The position numbers and the translations under genes were made by a program. This document shows positions 8,486-17,259 of a stretch of DNA of 64,000 nt, piece by piece; positions within the stretch are counted from its first letter, which is position 1, and every line of letters begins with the position of its first letter. The DNA is taken from the NCBI GenBank assembly GCA_002500745.1, contig DLST01000006.1:62001-126000 (forward strand), read 5' to 3'. The notes under the pieces were generated by a model. That model was not told where the DNA came from and searched no databases. It worked only from the letters and a program-made list of their open reading frames with translations. This DNA comes from Sphingobacterium sp. UBA7855. GTDB lineage: Bacteria; Bacteroidota; Bacteroidia; Sphingobacteriales; Sphingobacteriaceae.

Positions 8486-11239
8486 CTATTTTTTGTCAAG
8501 TTCTTTTTTATAAGTACTCGGAGACTGGCCATATTTCTTTTTAAAGGCCGAAGCGAAATAGGATGCAGAGGAAAAACCGACACTGCTAAATATTTCGTTG
8601 ATGTTTAGTCCTTCAGCCATGAGGCTTTTGGCTTTCTTTAATCTTCGCTCGATCATGTAATCATTGACGCTGCAGTCAAGTAACTGTTTGACTTTACGGT
8701 AGAGCTGCACGCGGGAGAGATGAAGCTCGTTGGCAATGCCATCGACACTCAATCGCGGGTCTGATAATTTGGATTCGACAATCGCTGAGAAATTGTTTAA
8801 AAAACGTCTATCGTTATCATTGACCTGCTCCGCTTGAGCGCTATCAAACTGTTCCACATTGCTGCTGTATTTTTCTTTAAGCTGATGGCGTGACTGTAGG
8901 ATGTTTGAAATCCGTGTCCGCAGTAATTCGGCATTGAATGGCTTAGTAATGTAGTCATCGGCCATCAATTTACTTCCTTCGAGCATCGTATCTTCGTTGG
9001 CGAGCGCACTCAGTAAGATGACGGGAATATGTGCGGTCTGATAAAATGCTTTGATGTCCTTTAGAATATCCAGACCGCTACCATCGGGAAGCATAATATC
9101 CGTAATGACTAGATCTGGAAAATGTGTCTTCAACATTCCATTGGCTTGTTGCACATCTTTTGCCAGGAAAAGATTGTAATCCCTTTCTAAGAGGGAGCGG
9201 AGATAATCTCTGATTTCATCATTATCTTCGACGACCATAATACTTTTTGATCTGTTGGATCGAAAAGAAAGATTGTTGTCTAGCGTCTTTCCTGTTGTCT
9301 CCAATAGGTCGTCTTGTTGAAACAGCGGCTTTTCTCCCTTGTCGAAATCGGCCAGTTCAGCAGGCTCGTAGTGACTATTTCCAATTGGCATACGTAGGGT
9401 GAATATCGACCCATGGCCTGGTTTGCTACTCACAGTGATTTGGCCATGATGCAGTTCGATGATCTGTTTGGTGTAGGCGAGGCCGATTCCGGAGCCATTA
9501 CGGCTACTGGCGCCCTGATAAAAAGGATCAAAAATGTGCTCAATATCACTTGGGGCAATCCCCAGGCCATTATCCAAAACCCGTAGATAGAAATAGTCTT
9601 TGAAATTGTTTTCTTCCAATATAATTTCAATTCTGCCACTTGCCGCCGTATGTTTGATCGCGTTGGACAATAAATTGGATAAGACCTGTTCCATCAGGTA
9701 TTCGTCCATCCAGACCTCTTTCAAGCTTGTTTTGTTGACATAACTGACGGAGATTCTGTTTTTCTTAAATAAGGGCTTGAAACTACCTATTACCTGCTGA
9801 ATAAATGGGTCAATGTAAACGATGGCCGCATGTAGCTTAATCTTCGATTTACTGATGCGATGGATATCAATGAGGTCGCTGACCAAACGTTGTAGTTTTT
9901 TTGCATTCCGTTTGATGCGTGACAGCTGTTCTCTGACCTCTTCGGTAAGATCTTTTCGTAATTCAAGGTCCTCGATAGGCGCGATGATAAGGGTTAGCGG
10001 GGTTTTAAATTCATGCGAGATATTGGTGAAGAAATTATTTTTGATTTCTGCCGCTTGCTGAATTTGACTGTTCATTTCGACGATCTGTTTTTGTTGCGCA
10101 AGAATCTCGCTATTCTGGATTTCCAGATGTTTGTTCTTTTCCCAGTTGCTTCTGATCACGATAATAGAAATTCCCCCAAAGACAACAGCTAGCACCAAGC
10201 TAACGACCAATACATTAAGAACGGACTTTTGGCTTTGGTAAATCTTATTCTGTTCCGTAATGAACTCCTGTCTTTTGTCAATATCGAGCTGCTGTTGTTT
10301 TATTTTATCCGACTGCAGGGCAAGCAACTCCGCGTTGGTTTTATCGATGACAGAGGTTGCGAGTATATTCTCGCGGCGGTAGTTTTGGTGGTTGATGATA
10401 GCCAAGGCCGTTCGAATGGCTTCGGCCCCGCCAGTAGGATAGAGTATGGAAGCAAACATTTTGCCCTGTATGATCTGTTCAAGGCCATTTCCGGGACCAG
10501 GAAGAGCATCAACACCAATGATCTTAATGTCCTTTTTGATCTGGGCTTCGTCCAATGCTTTTTTTACCCCCATGGCCATCTGATCATTGAATGTAAAGAT
10601 GATATCACTCTGGCTCATGACGTTTATATGCTTACGCATTTCCAGATAGGCTTTATTTTTCTCCCAGCCGCCGTGAATGACGCCGCTCACCCGAACCGCT
10701 GTGGCATCTCCAATTTGCTGCATAAAGCCTTTTTCACGCTCTATTGAAGCCGAAGTGCCCGATAGCCCTGTGACTAATCCGACCGAACCCTTTCCTTGCA
10801 AAATCGTGTGGCTATATTGGCCGGCTAGTTTCCCGATGGCGAGATTGTCGGCGCCCACATAAGCATTATATTGGCCGGATGACGTCTTACGGTCTGTTAC
10901 GATGACAGGTATATTGCGTTGGAATACAGAATCCACAATTGGCGTGAGTGGCTCGGCCTCATTTGGGGATACAATAAGAAGATCGATATCCTGTTTGACT
11001 AATTCGCGAATTTGATTGATCTGTACATTATTGTCGCCATGTGCGTCGCGATAAAGAAAGTCAATATCGGGATTGAAGGAAAGTTCCCTTTTCATTTCCT
11101 CGAGCATCGTTTGTCGCCAGGCATCGTTTCCGATACACTGCGAAAAAGCGATCACCTGCTTTTTCTTTCGGACCATTGGTTGACATCCACAAAAAAGAAG
11201 CAAGGTCAATATGCCACTAAAAATGAAATATTTTCCCAT
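8486..11239 (-). CDS. Hybrid two-component regulator with periplasmic sugar-binding domain (fructose-sensor type)
   Basis: One-chain sensor/regulator of 917 aa. Domains: signal/anchor (1-22, with CGCQ), type I periplasmic sugar-binding domain like LacI/RbsB (about 28-320), transmembrane helix (about 341-362), HisKA with phospho-acceptor H409 (NISHEFKTPL), HATPase with DNGLGI and GSGIGLAYT, receiver domain with D714 (VITDIMLPDG) and K766, and an AraC-type helix-turn-helix (about 820-915). This is the architecture of the Bacteroides thetaiotaomicron fructan regulator BT1754, which binds fructose directly. The gene is divergent from a sugar porter and a fructokinase and next to GH32 genes, so fructose is the likely ligand. 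All phosphorelay residues are present. The specificity is inferred from architecture and context. Confidence 0.92.
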   Translation of the reverse strand: MGKYFIFSGILTLLLFCGCQPMVRKKKQVIAFSQCIGNDAWRQTMLEEMKRELSFNPDIDFLYRDAHGDNNVQINQIRELVKQDIDLLIVSPNEAEPLTPIVDSVFQRNIPVIVTDRKTSSGQYNAYVGADNLAIGKLAGQYSHTILQGKGSVGLVTGLSGTSASIEREKGFMQQIGDATAVRVSGVIHGGWEKNKAYLEMRKHINVMSQSDIIFTFNDQMAMGVKKALDEAQIKKDIKIIGVDALPGPGNGLEQIIQGKMFASILYPTGGAEAIRTALAIINHQNYRRENILATSVIDKTNAELLALQSDKIKQQQLDIDKRQEFITEQNKIYQSQKSVLNVLVVSLVLAVVFGGISIIVIRSNWEKNKHLEIQNSEILAQQKQIVEMNSQIQQAAEIKNNFFTNISHEFKTPLTLIIAPIEDLELRKDLTEEVREQLSRIKRNAKKLQRLVSDLIDIHRISKSKIKLHAAIVYIDPFIQQVIGSFKPLFKKNRISVSYVNKTSLKEVWMDEYLMEQVLSNLLSNAIKHTAASGRIEIILEENNFKDYFYLRVLDNGLGIAPSDIEHIFDPFYQGASSRNGSGIGLAYTKQIIELHHGQITVSSKPGHGSIFTLRMPIGNSHYEPAELADFDKGEKPLFQQDDLLETTGKTLDNNLSFRSNRSKSIMVVEDNDEIRDYLRSLLERDYNLFLAKDVQQANGMLKTHFPDLVITDIMLPDGSGLDILKDIKAFYQTAHIPVILLSALANEDTMLEGSKLMADDYITKPFNAELLRTRISNILQSRHQLKEKYSSNVEQFDSAQAEQVNDNDRRFLNNFSAIVESKLSDPRLSVDGIANELHLSRVQLYRKVKQLLDCSVNDYMIERRLKKAKSLMAEGLNINEIFSSVGFSSASYFASAFKKKYGQSPSTYKKELDKK

Positions 11240-11302
11240 GATTTTTCCCCTTAAATATCCGAATATACATTATTTAGATTTTTTGGGGTAACAGGGATCG
11301 TG

Positions 11303-11323
11303 TTAGTGTATATTTTACACTAA
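11303..11323. promoter_or_regulatory. Inverted repeat in fructan regulator/porter intergenic region
   Basis: Perfect 8-bp arms TTAGTGTA and TACACTAA separated by 5 nt, placed 64 bp from the regulator start and about 208 bp from the porter start. It could be a binding site for the AraC-type output domain or another regulator, or part of the minus-strand promoter region. Function is inferred from position only. Confidence 0.4.
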
Positions 11324-11468
11324 AATAGGAACCTTCAAAAATGTATCATTTTCTAAATTTTCTGTTTAAAAAGTGAAAGTTTTAAAAAACAGAATTAGTT
11401 TAACTATCAGAATTTTAGTGTTTTAGCGTTTTTAGAAAAATGTTACATAAATAAATGTTTTTGCGAAG

Positions 11469-11508
11469 TCCAAATTTAAGTTAAGATGAAGCACGTGTTA
11501 AATTTGGA
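11469..11508 (+). promoter_or_regulatory. Long inverted repeat just upstream of sugar porter start
   Basis: Perfect 11-bp arms TCCAAATTTAA (11469-11479) and TTAAATTTGGA (11498-11508) around an 18-nt spacer, ending 22 bp before the porter ATG. A near-match to the -7 element (TGTTTTTG, 11456-11463) lies just upstream, so the repeat may begin at about +1 and form a 5' hairpin, or it may be an operator. Confidence 0.45.
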
Positions 11509-11530
11509 TTAATCAATTATAGATCATCAC

Positions 11531-12853
11531 ATGAACAAAAACACGGTATTAGCTTGGTCCTTTGTAGTGGCTTTAGGCGGATTTTTATTTGGATTTGATA
11601 CAGCGGTTATTTCGGGAGCAGAAAAGGCCGTTCAGGAGCACTGGCATTTGAGTGAGTTTCAGCATGGACTGACAATGGCCATCGCCTTGATAGGGACAGT
11701 TGTCGGCGCAGCATTAGGTGCACTGCCTTCCGATAAATTGGGCCGTAAAAATACCTTATTTGCTGTTGCAGCCCTTTACTTTATTTCAGCGATTGGTAGT
11801 GCACTGGCGAATGACTGGACGATATTTATTTTATTCCGCTTTTTGGGTGGCATAGGAGTTGGCGTCTCTTCGGTAACGGCACCAATCTATATATCAGAAA
11901 TCTCCCCGGCAGCATCGCGGGGTAAGTTGGTAGGGCTTTTTCAATTCAACGTTGTATTAGGTATTTTGATAGCCTATTTGTCCAATTATTTTATCGGTCA
12001 GGTTGGCGAAGAGTCCTGGCGCTGGATGCTGGGGGTACAGTGCTTTCCGTCGTTGTTATTCTTCTGTTTGATCTTCCTCATTCCGGAAAGTCCGAGATGG
12101 TTGCTGCTGCACAGGGGGAATTTGGCCGAGGCAACACGGATTATGAAAAAAATTAATTCGGATGGTTACGAGCTGGAGATTTCAAAAATTCAGGAGTCCA
12201 AAAACAATTCCACAGGAGAAGGCAAGCTCTTCGTTCGCGAAAATGCCAAACCTATTTTATTAGCCTTTTGTTTTGCGCTGTTCAATCAAGTTTCAGGTAT
12301 CAACGCGATTATATATTATGCACCCCGTGTATTTGAAATGGCTGGCCTGGGCTCACAGAGTTCATTGCTTTCGACAGTAGGTATAGGGGTTGTCAATTTT
12401 ATTTTTACGTTGCTGGCGATCAATTTCATCGATAAGGTAGGCAGAAGAAAATTAATGTTGGTGGGCTCGATCGGGCTGATTGTTTCATTGGCACTCGTTT
12501 CCCATGCTTTTTATACCAACCAAACGACGGGTTTTGCGATCACAATCTATCTGATGAGTTTCATTGCCTTTTTCGCATTCTCGCAAGGTGCGGTGATTTG
12601 GGTGTTTATTTCGGAAATTTTTCCGAACGACGTACGTGCCAAAGGGCAGACATTTGGTAGCTTGACACATTGGGTGATGGCGGCGATTATCACTTTTTGC
12701 TTTCCAGCCTTGACGGAAATGCTCGGCGGCGGCGGTACCTTCTTGATCTTTGCCCTATTTATGGTGCTGCAGCTTGTTTATGTGCTTAAGTTTATGCCAG
12801 AGACAAAAGGGAAATCATTGGAAGATCTTGGGCATACCATCAATCTACATTAG
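11531..12853 (+). CDS. MFS sugar porter, probable fructose:H+ symporter
   Basis: Inner-membrane sugar transporter of the MFS sugar-porter family, 440 aa, about 12 transmembrane helices. Family motifs are present: GGFLFGFDTAVISGA in helix 1, DKLGRKN after helix 2, PESPRWLL at the end of the first half, DKVGRRK in the second half and PETKGKSLEDL at the C-terminus. These match XylE/GLUT-type porters. Its place between a fructose-type hybrid sensor and a fructokinase suggests that it brings fructose released in the periplasm into the cytoplasm. The leader carries an AATCAATTAT motif just before the start. Substrate is inferred from context; glucose or other hexoses remain possible. Confidence 0.88.
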   Translation: MNKNTVLAWSFVVALGGFLFGFDTAVISGAEKAVQEHWHLSEFQHGLTMAIALIGTVVGAALGALPSDKLGRKNTLFAVAALYFISAIGSALANDWTIFILFRFLGGIGVGVSSVTAPIYISEISPAASRGKLVGLFQFNVVLGILIAYLSNYFIGQVGEESWRWMLGVQCFPSLLFFCLIFLIPESPRWLLLHRGNLAEATRIMKKINSDGYELEISKIQESKNNSTGEGKLFVRENAKPILLAFCFALFNQVSGINAIIYYAPRVFEMAGLGSQSSLLSTVGIGVVNFIFTLLAINFIDKVGRRKLMLVGSIGLIVSLALVSHAFYTNQTTGFAITIYLMSFIAFFAFSQGAVIWVFISEIFPNDVRAKGQTFGSLTHWVMAAIITFCFPALTEMLGGGGTFLIFALFMVLQLVYVLKFMPETKGKSLEDLGHTINLH

Positions 12854-13052
12854 TCTTTAGCTGGACTACAGCAATAGGTGTCGGAGTAGCCATGAAGCGA
12901 CTGACGCCTATCGAAAGTTATTTAATCAAAGACAATGTGATAGCATGTTGTGTGTATCTATTGTCAACATTGAATTTAAAGGGAAATATAATAATCAATT
13001 TGTTACTTGGTTTTTGGCGCTCGGCCGAAGCTTTGTATAAAAAGGAGAAAAT

Positions 13053-14003
13053 ATGAAAAACGGAGATAAATCAATACAGGGTATTTGTTTTGGCGAGGTT
13101 CTTTGGGACAATCTTCCTACAGGTAAAAAATTAGGCGGTGCGCCTTTGAATGTGGCTTATCACCTCAATAAATTGGGGGTTACAACGCGTATGCTAACGC
13201 GTATAGGGCGTGACGATAATGGTTACGAACTGCGTAATGTATGTGAAGATCTGGGTATCCCGACCGATTTCTTCCAGTACGATGACGTGTTACCAACTTC
13301 AACAGTAGAGGTTTCGATCGATGCAAAACGCGACGTGCATTACGATATCGTTTATCCTGTAGCTTGGGATAGAATAGCGGTGGACAATGTTGTTCTTGAG
13401 GCAGTTGCAGCGGTGGATTTTTTGGTGTATGGCAGTCTGGCCTGTCGGGATGATGTAAGTTTTCAAAGTTTGCTATTATTGCTGAAAAAAGCCCGCTTCC
13501 GGGTGATGGATGTCAACCTGCGTACACCTTATTTTGGTCCGGAAAAAATACATACACTGTTGGGATACGCTGATTTTGTGAAAATGAATGCCGAGGAACT
13601 GCATGTTATTTCAGACTGGAATGGCGCGACGGATGCCTATACCGATCAGCAGCGTGTAGACCTGATCATGGAGCGTTTTGCAATTCAGGAGGCAATTGTA
13701 ACCTATGGTGCAGATGGAGCGGTATATCATTATAAAAAAGACAATATCAGTTATCATTTTCCAGCCTTGAAAGTTCAGGTAGAAGATACCATCGGAAGTG
13801 GTGATTCTTTTTTGGCGGCTTTCCTGACCAAAAGGTTTCAGATGCAGGAAGGTGTTCAGCTGGAGGAAGTACTGGAATTTGCGGCCACATTAAGTGGATT
13901 TGTGACACAGAGCCGGGGGGCTTGTCCTGAATATAACGATGCGGTCATCAATCGATTCCAATGGTTGCATCCGATCTTCAATGGAGCTCAGAAGCAACAG
14001 TAG
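13053..14003 (+). CDS. PfkB-family fructokinase
   Basis: Cytoplasmic ribokinase-family sugar kinase, 316 aa, expected to phosphorylate fructose to fructose 6-phosphate. Seen: GEVLWDN and the GGAPLNVAYHL substrate motif near the N-terminus, NLRTPYF in the middle, the KMNAEEL segment typical of fructokinases, and the catalytic/anion-hole motif DTIGSGDSF at 245-253 with catalytic D251 (Ser replaces the usual Ala in GAGD). A good ribosome-binding sequence AAAAGGAG precedes the ATG. Neighbours (porter upstream, SusC/SusD and GH32 downstream) support fructose as substrate. The neighbouring genes share its strand and it is probably co-transcribed with them. Confidence 0.92.
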   Translation: MKNGDKSIQGICFGEVLWDNLPTGKKLGGAPLNVAYHLNKLGVTTRMLTRIGRDDNGYELRNVCEDLGIPTDFFQYDDVLPTSTVEVSIDAKRDVHYDIVYPVAWDRIAVDNVVLEAVAAVDFLVYGSLACRDDVSFQSLLLLLKKARFRVMDVNLRTPYFGPEKIHTLLGYADFVKMNAEELHVISDWNGATDAYTDQQRVDLIMERFAIQEAIVTYGADGAVYHYKKDNISYHFPALKVQVEDTIGSGDSFLAAFLTKRFQMQEGVQLEEVLEFAATLSGFVTQSRGACPEYNDAVINRFQWLHPIFNGAQKQQ

Positions 14004-14006
14004 GTG

Positions 14007-14029
14007 AACTGCTTCTTTACGAAGCAGTT
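14007..14029 (+). promoter_or_regulatory. Stem-loop between fructokinase and susC
   Basis: Perfect 9-bp stem AACTGCTTC/GAAGCAGTT with a 5-nt loop, 3 bp after the fructokinase stop. No T-run follows, so it is more likely an mRNA processing or partial-termination element than a strong terminator. It could let SusC/SusD transcript levels differ from those of the kinase. Confidence 0.5.
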
Positions 14030-14089
14030 TACCCGCTATCATAATCAAATAATCAATCTAAATCATTAACCATTTACTTATAACCAATT

Positions 14090-17000
14090 ATGTTTACAAG
14101 ACAGAAAGCAATGCTGCTCCCGTCTTTGGCACTTTTTTCTGTTGTCGCATTTGCGCAACAGACTGAAATCCGGGGAAGAATTACGGATAGCGGGACAGCA
14201 GCACCTATAGTAGGGGCATCTTTAGTGGTGAAGGGAACCACAATAGCCACCAAGACAAATGAAAAGGGAGAATTTGTCCTTCAGACTTCGGGCAATCAGG
14301 GCACATTGGAAATAAGCTATGTCGGCTATGCCTCCCAGGCGATTGCTGTAGCAGGAAGAAAGTTCCTCGATATTCAGCTTGCACCTACCGAAAAAGGGCT
14401 CGATGAAGTGGTCGTTACGGGATATCAAACAGAACGGAAGAAGGATTTGACGGGTGCAGTGAGTGTTGTTAATGTTGCTGAGATGATGAAGGCTCCGGAA
14501 AATAACCCGATGAAAGCGCTGCAAGGACGGGTAGCTGGTATGACCGTAACTTCGGATGGTAGTCCGAGTGGAGCGGCAACAGTGCGTATGCGCGGAATCA
14601 GTTCCATCAATAGTAGTCAGGATCCCTTGTATGTCATTGATGGAACCCCCACACAGGGAGGAATGCACGAGCTCAATTCGAATGATATCGAAAGTATTCA
14701 GGTTTTAAAGGACGCTTCTTCGGCGAGTATCTATGGCTCGCGCGCAGCGAATGGTGTTATTGTCATCACAACAAAAAAAGGAAAGATAGGTGCCCCTAAA
14801 CTTACAGTAGACGCCTATGCTACCAGTACGCATTTTAATAATCGCATGAAAGTGCTGGATGCCCAACAATATGGTCGTGCCTTGTGGCAGGCCACCATCA
14901 ATAATGGTGGAAACCCTAACGGAAATAATATTGGTTATCAGTTTGAATGGAATAACGACGCAAATGGCGTACCTCAGCTCAATACTGTTTTTGTTTCCAA
15001 GTATATCGACCGTGAACATACCATGTACGCTTCTGATACCGATTGGTTTAAGGAAGTTTCAAAACCGGGATTGCAACAATCTTACAATGCGACATTAAGC
15101 TCCGGTACAGAAAAGTCCAGTTCCTTTTTCTCCTTAGGTTATTTGCACAACAATGGGACACTCCGTTACACGGATTTCCAGCGGATATCAGCGCGGATGA
15201 ATGCCGATTATAAATTATTCGATGGACGCTTGGTGGTGGGCGAGAATTTTACGGTAAACAATACCGGTGAAGTGCAGGTACCGGGCGATGTACTTGACCT
15301 TTCGTTAAAAGCATTGCCCATTATTCCTGTCCATACAGTAGATGGAATAGGATGGGGTGGGCCATCATTGGGGATGAACGACCGCCATAATCCCATGCGT
15401 GTACTTTACGACAACCGGAACAATAAATATAATTATTGGCGGTTGTTTGGAAATGCCTATGCCGATCTACAGCTTATAAAAGGTCTGCATGTCCGCACCA
15501 GTTACGGTTTGGACTATAGTAATTTTTACAAACGTAATTTGGAAGTATCCTATCGTTCGGGATTTATGAACAGCAGCCGGAGTGGGGTTAATATGGAACA
15601 GTCCCATGGGATGAAGTGGACTTGGTCCAATACGGCGACTTATCGGAAAGAGATTGATAAACATACCTTAGATGTGCTTGCCGGTATGGAAATGAACCGT
15701 CAGAATGATATCAATTTTAATGCCTATACTGCCGGAGATGGCGCCTTTGCCATAGAGACACCTGAGTATATGTGGCCAGGTGTGAGTACGGGCACAGCGG
15801 CAGTAGGTGGTGGATCTACGGGATTCTCGCTGTTATCCTATTTTGGAAAGGCCAATTATTCCTATGATGACCGCTATCTGGCATCCTTCACCGTGCGGCA
15901 CGATGGCTCTTCCCGCTTCGGTAAAAATAACCGCTTTGCAACTTTCCCGGCGGTAACAGCGGGGTGGCGGATTTCGTCCGAGCGTTTTATGGCAAGTACA
16001 AAAAACTATATTTCGGACCTCAAGCTGCGTGTTGGATGGGGGCAGACAGGTAACCAAGGGATAGGTAATCTGGCTACCTATGCGCTGTTCGTCCCCGAAT
16101 ACGGTGTTGCTGATCCCACATGGAATATCGTGGATGGCACAGCATATGATCTCTCGGGCGCAGGAACGGGAAAATTACCGTCGGGATATCGCAAAATCCA
16201 AACAGAAAACAATGACCTGAAATGGGAAACCACAACGCAGACGAATATCGGTTTGGACTTTTCATTGTTTAATCAAAGTCTCTATGGTTCGATTGACTGG
16301 TATGTCAAAGCAACCAAAGATATGTTGATCAATCCAGCCTATATCGGTGTGGTCGGAGAGGGCGGTTACCGTTGGGCGAATGGTGCCTCCATGGAAAATA
16401 AAGGTTTGGACGTATCGGCTGGATATCGCAATAAAACATCGTTTGGACTGGATTATGATGTGATGGCTGTGTTCTCTACCTATAAAAACAAGGTGACACA
16501 TTTGCCCGAAGCGGTAGAAAACTCCTATGGAGGTCGTCAGGGGGATAATATTATCGGCCGGCCGCTGGGATCATTCTATGGCTATGTCACCGACGGTATT
16601 TTTCAGAATCAGGACGAAGTGGATGCGCACGTCAATCAGACCGGTAAGGGGATAGGGCGTTTACGTTACGTCAACGTCTATGATGCGGACAAGCAGATTA
16701 CGGATATGGACCGTACCTGGATCGGTAGTCCACATCCTGATTTTTCCTATAGTCTCAATATTGTGCTGAAATATAAAGGGTTTGACCTATCGGCATACTT
16801 TCAGGGGGTACAGGGGATAGATGTCGAAAACTGGCTGAAAAAGCAAACAGACTTCTGGAGTGTGGATGACGTCAATTCCAATAAAGGCCTGCGACTGCTG
16901 AATGCATGGACACCACAAAATCCAACGTCAACGATTCCGGCCTTACAAACGACAAACAACAATGACGAGGGGCGCCTGTCAAATTACTTTATCGAGAATG

Positions 17001-17215
17001 GATCTTATGTGAAACTCCGGAATCTATCTCTGGGCTATACCCTGCCAACAGCAACAGCCTCACGCCTGCGTATGAGCCGGCTAAGGATCTATGTGACCGG
17101 TCAGAACCTATTTACCGTTAAGTCAAAGAATTTTACAGGTGTAGATCCTGAAAATGTAGGTTGGGGGTATCCAATTCCAACGACCTGGACAGCTGGGGTA
17201 AATATTGGATTTTAA
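14090..17215 (+). CDS. SusC-like TonB-dependent receptor, fructan importer
   Basis: Outer-membrane TonB-dependent transporter of 1041 aa, partner of the SusD protein that follows. Seen: signal peptide (about 1-22, ending FAQQ), carboxypeptidase-regulatory-like domain (about 25-100), TonB box DEVVVTGYQ, plug with MRGISSINSSQDPLYVIDG and the conserved SASIYGSRAANGVI segment, then a barrel with many aromatic-rich strands ending in a terminal phenylalanine (NIGF). There is no STN domain, in keeping with control by the hybrid sensor rather than a sigma/anti-sigma pair. The fructan substrate is inferred from the two GH32 genes downstream. Confidence 0.93.
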   Translation: MFTRQKAMLLPSLALFSVVAFAQQTEIRGRITDSGTAAPIVGASLVVKGTTIATKTNEKGEFVLQTSGNQGTLEISYVGYASQAIAVAGRKFLDIQLAPTEKGLDEVVVTGYQTERKKDLTGAVSVVNVAEMMKAPENNPMKALQGRVAGMTVTSDGSPSGAATVRMRGISSINSSQDPLYVIDGTPTQGGMHELNSNDIESIQVLKDASSASIYGSRAANGVIVITTKKGKIGAPKLTVDAYATSTHFNNRMKVLDAQQYGRALWQATINNGGNPNGNNIGYQFEWNNDANGVPQLNTVFVSKYIDREHTMYASDTDWFKEVSKPGLQQSYNATLSSGTEKSSSFFSLGYLHNNGTLRYTDFQRISARMNADYKLFDGRLVVGENFTVNNTGEVQVPGDVLDLSLKALPIIPVHTVDGIGWGGPSLGMNDRHNPMRVLYDNRNNKYNYWRLFGNAYADLQLIKGLHVRTSYGLDYSNFYKRNLEVSYRSGFMNSSRSGVNMEQSHGMKWTWSNTATYRKEIDKHTLDVLAGMEMNRQNDINFNAYTAGDGAFAIETPEYMWPGVSTGTAAVGGGSTGFSLLSYFGKANYSYDDRYLASFTVRHDGSSRFGKNNRFATFPAVTAGWRISSERFMASTKNYISDLKLRVGWGQTGNQGIGNLATYALFVPEYGVADPTWNIVDGTAYDLSGAGTGKLPSGYRKIQTENNDLKWETTTQTNIGLDFSLFNQSLYGSIDWYVKATKDMLINPAYIGVVGEGGYRWANGASMENKGLDVSAGYRNKTSFGLDYDVMAVFSTYKNKVTHLPEAVENSYGGRQGDNIIGRPLGSFYGYVTDGIFQNQDEVDAHVNQTGKGIGRLRYVNVYDADKQITDMDRTWIGSPHPDFSYSLNIVLKYKGFDLSAYFQGVQGIDVENWLKKQTDFWSVDDVNSNKGLRLLNAWTPQNPTSTIPALQTTNNNDEGRLSNYFIENGSYVKLRNLSLGYTLPTATASRLRMSRLRIYVTGQNLFTVKSKNFTGVDPENVGWGYPIPTTWTAGVNIGF

Positions 17216-17259
17216 AAAGGGGAGAAATAAGGCTATACACTTATAAATAATTTATACGG

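Noticed and set aside
10229-10747. Plus-strand open frame of 172 codons inside the fructose-type sensor gene
   Set aside because: Antisense to the periplasmic-binding domain of the sensor; the sensor frame is continuous and conserved.
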